Assembly: GCA_910579515.1 (NCBI GenBank)
Contig: CAJTUV010000058.1
Span: 1 to 8,645 of the forward strand
Origin: an uncultured Hungatella sp.
Lineage (GTDB): Bacteria > Bacillota > Clostridia > Lachnospirales > Lachnospiraceae
Reading direction: 5' to 3'
Length of the DNA: 8,645 bases
The notes beneath the pieces are model-generated. The model was not told where the DNA came from. It made no database searches and worked only from the letters and a program-made list of their open reading frames with translations. Both the position numbers and the translations under genes were made by a program. Of the stretch, positions 1 to 4,906 are shown in pieces (positions within the stretch are counted from its first letter, which is position 1; each line of letters begins with the position of its first letter).

Positions 1-19
1 ATAATTTCTTTTGATTTTT

Positions 20-592
20 TCAATTATCTACTTGACTTTTAATAGTTGGTCTTTCACAAACCTCCGAGGCCAAAAGCCCAAACAGCCCGCAGCCAATGAT
101 CACCACAAGAACGCTTATTTTGAAAAAAGCTGTCAAAACAAAGGCCATACCCATCACAATATACGCTATGGCATGTTTTTGGCACTGTTTATACATAGAC
201 CACAACGCCTTGACCATCAGGGCAAGAACCCCTGCCCGAATGCCGCTAAAAGCATATTGCACAACCTTTTTGTCCTGAAATTCCCGAAGCACAAAAGAAA
301 TCGCCAGTATGATAAAAAATGATGGAAGAATCACCCCTAACGTGGCAGAAAGTGCGCCCCAAAAACCGCACACTCTCCATCCTACGAAAGTGGCGGCATT
401 GATTGCAATAGGCCCTGGCGTAGACTCTGCAATCGCTATGATTTCAAGAATATCCTCATCTGTAATCCACTTTTTCTCTTCTACAGCCTCTTTTTGAATC
501 AGAGGAATCATCGCATATCCTCCGCCAAAGGTAAAGGCACCAATTTTCAGAAATGACAAGAAAAGCGTCCCGATTTTATTTGTTTTGTCCAT
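20..592 (-). CDS. Half-size chromate transporter family (CHR) membrane protein
   Basis: This 190-aa protein belongs to the CHR family, whose characterised members export chromate across the cytoplasmic membrane; the true substrate here is unknown. The family signatures are visible: an N-terminal amphipathic/TM stretch with FGGG (residues 22-25) followed by YAMIP, and STPGP (57-61) leading into INAATFVGW. Hydrophobic segments follow at about 73-102, 111-132 and 141-175. The length matches the short, single-domain CHR type. These normally occur as two adjacent genes that insert in opposite topology, so a partner may lie beyond the left edge. The start is the ATG at 592, preceded by GGGAGG about 8 bases upstream. 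A consensus-like promoter lies just upstream (614-642). It is divergent from the ferredoxin operon, with 132 bases between the starts. The family call is firm; the chromate substrate is inference. Confidence 0.9.
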   Translation of the reverse strand: MDKTNKIGTLFLSFLKIGAFTFGGGYAMIPLIQKEAVEEKKWITDEDILEIIAIAESTPGPIAINAATFVGWRVCGFWGALSATLGVILPSFFIILAISFVLREFQDKKVVQYAFSGIRAGVLALMVKALWSMYKQCQKHAIAYIVMGMAFVLTAFFKISVLVVIIGCGLFGLLASEVCERPTIKSQVDN

Positions 593-613
593 ATTTCAAT
601 CCTCCCTGACGCT

Positions 614-642
614 ATTATACGCTCCCTTTTGACAGAAATCAA
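614..642 (-). promoter_or_regulatory. Sigma-A-type promoter of the CHR transporter gene
   Basis: Reading the minus strand, TTGATT (642-637) is followed after exactly 17 bases by TATAAT (619-614), a perfect -10. Transcription would start near 607, giving a leader of only about 15 bases that begins essentially at the GGGAGG ribosome binding site (606-601). The -35 matches consensus at TTGA only. Confidence 0.7.
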
Positions 643-654
643 TTTCTACTCTGT

Positions 655-669
655 TGTGACTTTGTCACA
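655..669. promoter_or_regulatory. Perfect 15-bp dyad, likely regulator binding site
   Basis: TGTGAC-TTT-GTCACA is a perfect inverted repeat with 6-base arms. Its centre (662) lies about 41 bases upstream of the transcription start predicted for the ferredoxin operon (about 703) and about 55 bases upstream of the start predicted for the divergent transporter gene. The TGTGA...TCACA half-sites resemble Crp/Fnr-family and Rex-type operators, but the spacer between them is 5 bases where those sites have 6. The regulator therefore cannot be named. The -41 position is the classical one for an activator that touches RNA polymerase at a promoter with a poor -35. Confidence 0.5.
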
Positions 670-690
670 GAATAAAAAAATCTCCTTCTG

Positions 691-696
691 TATACT
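691..696 (+). promoter_or_regulatory. -10 element of the ferredoxin operon
   Basis: TATACT (691-696) is a good -10 in front of the ferredoxin gene. The hexamer 17 bases upstream (CAGAAT, 668-673) is not a -35, so the promoter probably depends on an activator at the dyad 655-669. The predicted leader is about 22 bases and carries the AAGAGGAG ribosome binding site at 707-714. Confidence 0.5.
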
Positions 697-724
697 ATGT
701 AAAAACAAGAGGAGATTTTATTTC

Positions 725-919
725 ATGAAAAAAAGAGCGGTTATTCAAAAAAAGAACTGCGTAGCCTGCGGCTGCTGTGTAAAGGTCTGCCCAAGATCCG
801 CCATTTCCGTTCCCTTAGGAATCCATGCCGAAATAGATTATGGACTGTGCGTCGGATGTGGAAAATGTGTAAAAGAGTGTCCTGCGAGTATTATAACATT
901 GGAGGTGACAGACTCATGA
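725..919 (+). CDS. 2[4Fe-4S] ferredoxin
   Basis: A 64-aa low-potential electron carrier of the bacterial (clostridial) ferredoxin type. Two classical C-x2-C-x2-C-x3-C-P motifs bind one [4Fe-4S] cluster each: C12, C15, C18, C22 and C42, C45, C48, C52, each followed by Pro. An extra Cys (C17) sits inside the first motif. The start is the ATG at 725 because AAGAGGAG (707-714) lies 10 bases upstream. A longer reading from a TTG at 629 would run through the promoter and dyad and adds nothing ferredoxin-like. The stop overlaps the next gene's start (ATGA, 916-919), so the two are translationally coupled. It probably passes electrons to or from the membrane 4Fe-4S protein encoded next; that partnership is inferred from the overlap. 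Confidence 0.92.
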   Translation: MKKRAVIQKKNCVACGCCVKVCPRSAISVPLGIHAEIDYGLCVGCGKCVKECPASIITLEVTDS

Positions 920-1512
920 AGCAAAAAAAGAAATGGTATGATTTCCTTTGGATTGTATCCCTTACATACTTGATTTTAGGTTTCTTTAATATATTGTTTG
1001 CATGGCTTGGACTTCTCTGCTTCTTTATTCCGTTGATTATTTCCATAACAAAAGGAAACAAGGCCTACTGCAACAGGTACTGCGGCAGAGGCCAGTTATT
1101 TTCTGTCTTAGGCGGACGATTCGGCCTTTCCCGTAAAAAAGATATTCCGAAGTGGATGAAATCCGCCTGGTTCCGATATGGATTTTTGATTTTCTTTTTC
1201 ATTATGTTCTTCCAAATGCTTTGGAATACCTTTCTGGTTTTTGAAGGAACAAGGGATTTAAAAGAAATCGTAACCTTATTGTGGACTTTCAAAATCCCTT
1301 GGCACTGGGCGTATCATGGAACCCTGTTTTCAAAAGGAGCGGCCCAGTTTGCCTTTGGCTTTTACAGCGTCATGCTTACTTCCACAGTCCTCGGCTTTCT
1401 TACTATGATTCTGTTTAAGCCTCGGTCCTGGTGTGTGTACTGCCCCATGGGCACCATGACTCAGCTCATTTGCAAAGCAAAAAATCATTCCCGTACTACC
1501 TTGCAGAAATAA
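916..1512 (+). CDS. NapH/CcoG-like 4Fe-4S-binding membrane protein
   Basis: A 198-aa integral membrane protein of the broad NapH/NosR/CcoG (4Fe-4S binding) group. Hydrophobic segments lie at about 10-45, 88-108 and 147-167. Two cytoplasmic-type cysteine motifs follow membrane segments: C52-x3-C56-GRG and C173-x2-C176-P-M-G. These match the pattern by which NapH-type proteins hold cysteines at the membrane surface, although the usual Pro is replaced by Gly in the first. Conserved-looking H130 and H134 (PWHWAYHG) precede the third segment. There is no soluble ferredoxin domain in the protein itself; that role is likely filled by the overlapping upstream ferredoxin gene. The start is the ATG at 916 with GGAGGTGA at 901-908. 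The last codons form the 5' arm of a stem-loop and the stop codon sits in its loop. Membrane electron transfer is well supported as a class; the electron donor and acceptor are unknown. Confidence 0.8.
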   Translation: MKQKKKWYDFLWIVSLTYLILGFFNILFAWLGLLCFFIPLIISITKGNKAYCNRYCGRGQLFSVLGGRFGLSRKKDIPKWMKSAWFRYGFLIFFFIMFFQMLWNTFLVFEGTRDLKEIVTLLWTFKIPWHWAYHGTLFSKGAAQFAFGFYSVMLTSTVLGFLTMILFKPRSWCVYCPMGTMTQLICKAKNHSRTTLQK

Positions 1513-1527
1513 CTGCCAAGGTAGTAC
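1493..1527. terminator. Strong stem-loop between converging operons
   Basis: GTACTACCTTGCAG (1493-1506) pairs with CTGCCAAGGTAGTAC (1513-1527), with one bulged C and a 6-base loop AAATAA. The stem is 14 bp. On the plus strand no U-tract follows. On the minus strand a run of six T lies about 9 bases past the stem. It probably helps end or stabilise transcripts of the converging operons, but it is not a textbook intrinsic terminator. Confidence 0.5.
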
Positions 1528-1589
1528 AATTCCCAGTGCCCTAAGACGACAACGTAGCAGATGGAAATTTAGACAAGCGAAAGGTGTGG

Positions 1590-2501
1590 TTAATTAGTGT
1601 GGGTTATACTAGCAAAACTCCAGCACTCTTCCATCCGTTTAAACGAATCGCCTGCCCCAGAAAGGATCTGATCCCGTTTCTCCTGGCCATCTTCCTTGTT
1701 GGCGGCATAATCTAACATGGTATTCTGAATTTGTTTCCATATGACGGACTTGTCAGAAGGATTTTTCCTTAGTTTCTCAAAAATTTCAGCCAAATCTTCC
1801 CCATACTGTTGTTCCTCTGCTTTCGTATGAACCGTACTTTCCGAAGAATTGTAAAACCTTTTTACCGCCCAAGCCATCTTCTCCACAGGATTTCCATATT
1901 CCTCCAGCACTTCCATATTATGTGCATAATAATCGTCCACTAATCCCTGAAATTCCTTTCGCAGCCCCTCGTCTTCAATAAATTTTTCTCCAAAAAGCTG
2001 AAGGGCTGCCGTAGAGGATTCCAGCTCCATTCTTGCCTCATAGGAATTGGGAAGGGTATAGCCTTTTCCTGAAACTCCAGAAGGTCCTTTTCCTGTCAGG
2101 TACTGGGCATTACTCAGACTATCCATTCCTTTTGTGATGGTACTCAGGATCGCCTCTGCCTCACGTGCCTTTTTATCGCTCATGCTGTCAAAAAAGCCGC
2201 TGTGATACAATTTCTCACTAAACACCAGATACTGGCTTCCTGTTTGTTTCCAGAAAGGCTCCTTGGACTGTGCAATTTTATCGTCCTGATAAAAACGGGT
2301 ATATTCGATAAATTCTTTCTTTTCTCCTTTGATAAAACTTTTTGCTTCTTCTGAAACCGTAAAGGAATCACACGCCGCCCTCTTTACCCTGTTTACAGAA
2401 GCTGTCTTTTGTTCCTCTGTAAAGGTAATCGCATCCTGCTGCTCTTTTTTTCTTTCCACAAAAATCCCCTGATAGGCGTTTTGTCCGTTGACGATTTTCA
2501 T
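1590..2501 (-). CDS. Protein of unknown function, third gene of the BlaI-type operon
   Basis: A 303-aa, highly charged, predicted soluble and mostly helical protein. I do not recognise the family. It has no signal peptide and no membrane segment. The N-terminal ~60 residues look flexible and contain DSFTVSEEAKSFI (45-57), which resembles the short D-x-V-x-x-S-x-x-A motif of FlgM-like sequences; this is only a resemblance. A Gly/Ser-rich linker (137-147) separates it from a helical C-terminal half. Within that half, DDYYAHNMEVLEE (189-201) weakly matches a segment of the 475-aa protein two genes upstream. The start is the ATG at 2501, preceded by AAGGGGGTGAGG; a TTG at 2522 would place this ribosome binding site inside the coding region. 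Only 4 bases separate it from the preceding gene, whose TGA stop lies inside this ribosome binding site. It is co-transcribed with the two upstream genes under the operator at 4458-4481. Confidence 0.8.
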   Translation of the reverse strand: MKIVNGQNAYQGIFVERKKEQQDAITFTEEQKTASVNRVKRAACDSFTVSEEAKSFIKGEKKEFIEYTRFYQDDKIAQSKEPFWKQTGSQYLVFSEKLYHSGFFDSMSDKKAREAEAILSTITKGMDSLSNAQYLTGKGPSGVSGKGYTLPNSYEARMELESSTAALQLFGEKFIEDEGLRKEFQGLVDDYYAHNMEVLEEYGNPVEKMAWAVKRFYNSSESTVHTKAEEQQYGEDLAEIFEKLRKNPSDKSVIWKQIQNTMLDYAANKEDGQEKRDQILSGAGDSFKRMEECWSFASITHTN

Positions 2502-2505
2502 AACC

Positions 2506-2991
2506 TCACCCCCTTGCCTCAAAGTGACTTTTTGATGATTCTTGCTCTAAAATACTGGGATCAAACGGTTTTCCATAGGTCCAGCTGGGATCCTTTTCTA
2601 AAATAATTTCTTTAATCCGCTCTGCCTCCTGGCTTATAATCTGTTCCAGCGTCCATGTGGCAGGAAGCCGCTGTTCTCCGGGCAGTGTTTTTGTATATTG
2701 TTTTATCAGATTGGAACGGTCATTCACATGCTCTGGACTTCCGTCTGTCATTCCATACCGTTTTACAAAATCCTCTCTGACCATACTCCGAATCTGATCT
2801 GCCACATCCTGATCCACAGGAATGATTCTCTGCCATTCAGACGGAGAGCGATTCGTAATATCCATCCATGGATCCTCGTAAGGATTTACATGTCCTGTCT
2901 GGGTCCCAAATCTAGTTTTTTCACTCTGCATATTCCAGTTTTCCACATAGCGCCGCGCTAGTGCCATAGCTGTCATGGATAGGTTCATCAT
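2506..2991 (-). CDS. Small protein of unknown function, second gene of the BlaI-type operon
   Basis: A soluble protein of about 161 aa that I do not recognise. It begins with a short Met-rich helical stretch (MMNLSMTAMALARRYVENW), too weak for a signal peptide or TM helix. A Pro/Trp-containing middle follows (NPYEDPWMDI, then SPSEWQRIIPVD), and then two charged helices (DQIRSMVREDFVKRYG and LEQIISQEAERIKEIILEK). The start is uncertain: GTG 2994, ATG 2991 and ATG 2988 are consecutive codons after the AGGGGG ribosome binding site (3001-2996), and ATG 2988 has the spacing used by the next gene. The TAG stop of the upstream gene (3002-3000) overlaps this ribosome binding site, and its own TGA overlaps the next one. 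Such tight packing suggests coupled translation and a joint function with its neighbours. Confidence 0.78.
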   Translation of the reverse strand: MMNLSMTAMALARRYVENWNMQSEKTRFGTQTGHVNPYEDPWMDITNRSPSEWQRIIPVDQDVADQIRSMVREDFVKRYGMTDGSPEHVNDRSNLIKQYTKTLPGEQRLPATWTLEQIISQEAERIKEIILEKDPSWTYGKPFDPSILEQESSKSHFEARG

Positions 2992-2999
2992 CACACCCC

Positions 3000-4427
3000 C
3001 TACAAAAAGAGATTCAGCTCATAGTCTCCAGAGCTTCCAAAAAGCAAGTGAAGCTTCCCGCCATCTCCCTGCTCTAAGCTCTGCTGGAAACGGCTGATAG
3101 ATTTCTCATATTTTCCATACATACAGTCCTCGCCTTTGATATTGGTATATTGGGACTGATCAAAAAAATGATTCCATTCATACCGAGCGGAATAATTTCC
3201 AGACTGTTTGTCAAACAAAGCCTGGGCCTGTTTCGCGCCTTTTGCAAAAGCCGCCATCATGTCTTTGGACTGTCTGTACTGGGACATGGTATATTGATAG
3301 ACTGCTGATATCCTGTCTCTGTCAACGCTGGTCTTTAACTGGGTGGGAAATGCTTTCGCCCTTTCCTTGAGTCCCTGTTCCAAAATGTCTGTATAACCTT
3401 TTTTATAATTGTCAAAGGCGCTCAAAAGAAGCGTCTGCATATTGCGGCTCAGTTTCCCATGCTCTGCCAAGTATTCCGTTTTCATTCCCTGAACCGCCAA
3501 GTCAAGTCCTATGCGTTCCTCATTGTCTGACCAGAATGTTCCCTGTTCCTTCAGACGGCTCCTGCATTCTTGAGCATACACTCCGGCAGTTTCCAAATCG
3601 TGTAAGGTATATTCCCCTTCGGAATTATCCTTCACATCCTTGCCCGCCGCACTGCCATACGCTTCAAAGTCTTCTCGCAGACGAGCGGCCATATATCCGT
3701 CGTCCTGCCTCAGCCATCTGTCGGTATTATCGCCAAGCGCAGCATACGTCTCACTCTGTTTTAAATGTTTTTCGTATCCTGCGATTCGGTTATCAATCCC
3801 CTTTGACAGGCTGTCTTTAAGTTCCTTCTTTGTCCCTGAACCGCCAAATTCTTCATAAAATTCCCCGACAGAATCTGCATACGAATCCAAAAGCTCCTTT
3901 TTAGTCCTGTCCAGGATCTGGTTCAGCTTTTCCATCTGCTGCTCTTTTTCCTCGCCCACATAAGAATTTTCAATTCTGTCTTTTAATACAGCGTAACGTG
4001 AAGCAATATAGTCAACCTTTGTATTCAGATATCCGGCGTTCTCAAAACTGATCTCCATATGCCTGAAATCGGATTCCAGGCCCCGCCAGTCAATCTCATC
4101 GCCAATCCCCTCTTTTTCCACTTTCTGTCGGAAACTTTCCAATTCTTTCTCTGAAACTTTTCCTAAGAGAACAGAACGAGGATCGCCTTGAACCACCAGT
4201 TTTTTGTCCGTAATTTTCAAAGAATCACGATACTGTTTCATGTATTGATTCCACAAAGCATCATCTTCTGTATAATGAGATTTTGCTTCTATCCTGTCCT
4301 CCTCTTTACGAATAATGGCTCCTGGATCTGCCTCATACACAGACCGGTATTCAAAAGAGCTGTAAGCGCCTCCTCCCGCTTGTCTTAAGAGACCAAAAGC
4401 GCCTCCCGAAATTCCTCCAATTCCCAT
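3000..4427 (-). CDS. 475-aa helical protein of unknown function, first gene of the BlaI-type operon
   Basis: A large, predicted soluble and largely alpha-helical protein that I cannot assign to a family. The N-terminus (MGIGGISGGAFGLL, then a Gly run to residue 20) is Gly-rich and probably flexible; it is not a signal peptide. Charged, coiled-coil-prone helices occupy about 85-110, 137-195 and 198-230. A second helical region covers about 275-410 and includes FDNYKKGYTDILEQ (338-351), which weakly resembles a segment of the 303-aa protein. Tyr and other aromatic residues are abundant; there is one Cys near the N-terminal two-thirds (C288) and one near the end (C435). The start is the ATG at 4427, preceded by AGAGGAG about 10 bases upstream. 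It is the first gene after a promoter whose -10 abuts a dyad nearly identical to that in front of the metallopeptidase/repressor operon, so it is probably repressed by the BlaI-type protein encoded just upstream. Confidence 0.82.
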   Translation of the reverse strand: MGIGGISGGAFGLLRQAGGGAYSSFEYRSVYEADPGAIIRKEEDRIEAKSHYTEDDALWNQYMKQYRDSLKITDKKLVVQGDPRSVLLGKVSEKELESFRQKVEKEGIGDEIDWRGLESDFRHMEISFENAGYLNTKVDYIASRYAVLKDRIENSYVGEEKEQQMEKLNQILDRTKKELLDSYADSVGEFYEEFGGSGTKKELKDSLSKGIDNRIAGYEKHLKQSETYAALGDNTDRWLRQDDGYMAARLREDFEAYGSAAGKDVKDNSEGEYTLHDLETAGVYAQECRSRLKEQGTFWSDNEERIGLDLAVQGMKTEYLAEHGKLSRNMQTLLLSAFDNYKKGYTDILEQGLKERAKAFPTQLKTSVDRDRISAVYQYTMSQYRQSKDMMAAFAKGAKQAQALFDKQSGNYSARYEWNHFFDQSQYTNIKGEDCMYGKYEKSISRFQQSLEQGDGGKLHLLFGSSGDYELNLFL

Positions 4428-4457
4428 AGTAGTTGTTCTCCTCTCTGCAAAAAATCA

Positions 4458-4481
4458 TTGTACTATAAAAATATCTTACAT
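4458..4481. promoter_or_regulatory. BlaI/MecI-type operator of the three-gene operon
   Basis: A 24-base imperfect dyad: TTGTACTATA at 4458-4467 faces TATCTTACAT at 4472-4481, with arms of the form TGTA-N2-ATA. It matches the dyad at 6511-6534, read on the minus strand, at 19 of 24 positions, and it abuts the -10 in the same way. TACA/TGTA half-sites are typical of BlaI/MecI operators; the ATATGTAAGAT stretch here (minus strand) strongly resembles classical bla operators. A bound repressor would cover the transcription start. Confidence 0.72.
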
Positions 4482-4511
4482 ATAATATCGTCAATTTTGC
4501 AGATAAGATAA
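4482..4511 (-). promoter_or_regulatory. Probable promoter of the three-gene operon
   Basis: On the minus strand TATTAT (4487-4482) lies directly against the operator, as TATAAT does at the metallopeptidase promoter. With the same 18-base spacer the -35 is TTATCT (4511-4506), a weak match. A better -35-like TTGACG (4494-4489) exists, but no good -10 sits 16-19 bases below it. The leader would be about 48 bases, ending with AGAGGAG. No clear terminator separates this promoter from the repressor gene upstream, so some read-through is possible. Confidence 0.5.
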
Positions 4512-4526
4512 TTTTTTCGGTAACTA

Positions 4527-4898
4527 TTACAGCAATTTCTTTAGTTCCTCCGCCTCTTCTTTTGACAGCTTTTCTCCTCCGGTAAACGCTGCCACCAATC
4601 CACAGATGGAATTGTCAAAACATTCCTGCACCATCTTCCTTGTCCATTCCTGAATCAATTTTTCTTTGGTACAGAGCGCATAGTACAGATAATGAGGTGT
4701 GGCATGTTTATCGATGCCCACCAGCCCCATTTTCTGTAAGTGATTTAAATACGTATTTAAGGTCTGTTTTTTCCAGTTTTTATTCCATTCTTCATTGGCA
4801 TACCGGATCAATTCTCTGAAAGGAAGCGGTTCTTTTACGCTCCAAAGAAGCTCCATAATTTCCATCTCTGTATTGGTCAAACCATAGTTTCTCTCCAT
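4527..4898 (-). CDS. BlaI/MecI/CopY-family transcriptional repressor
   Basis: A 123-aa dimeric DNA-binding repressor of the penicillinase-repressor family. The N-terminal winged helix is clear: LTNTEMEIMELLW (7-19), then the recognition helix region KKQTLNTYLNHLQKMGLV (43-60), then the wing ending in HYLYYAL (69-75). The C-terminal helices (77-123) form the dimerisation arm. In BlaI and MecI this arm is cut by the activated partner protease close to an Asn/Ala-Phe bond; here LVAAF (101-105) occupies the equivalent place. It is the second gene of the operon, 8 bases after the metallopeptidase gene, whose TAG stop overlaps this gene's AGGGGGAG ribosome binding site. Likely targets are the two matching dyads at 6511-6534 and 4458-4481. 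The family is certain. The name blaI is withheld because no beta-lactam gene is in sight. Confidence 0.93.
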   Translation of the reverse strand: MERNYGLTNTEMEIMELLWSVKEPLPFRELIRYANEEWNKNWKKQTLNTYLNHLQKMGLVGIDKHATPHYLYYALCTKEKLIQEWTRKMVQECFDNSICGLVAAFTGGEKLSKEEAEELKKLL

Positions 4899-4906
4899 GT
4901 CTCCCC

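Noticed and set aside
629..724. N-terminal extension of the ferredoxin from a TTG at 629
   Set aside because: It would run through the dyad, the -10 and the ribosome binding site, and its residues have no ferredoxin character; the ATG at 725 has a proper AAGAGGAG upstream.
1065..1292. Minus-strand open frame of 75 codons inside the membrane 4Fe-4S gene
   Set aside because: It is antisense to a recognisable gene and shows no start signal or protein features.
2502..2522. TTG start at 2522 for the 303-aa protein
   Set aside because: It overlaps the upstream gene's end and would place the strong AAGGGGGTGAGG ribosome binding site inside the coding region; the ATG at 2501 is the natural start.
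4489..4494. TTGACG as -35 of the three-gene operon
   Set aside because: It looks better than TTATCT as a hexamer, but no acceptable -10 lies 16-19 bases downstream (the nearest, TATAGT, is at 21). The arrangement with TATTAT abutting the operator mirrors the other promoter. Not fully excluded.
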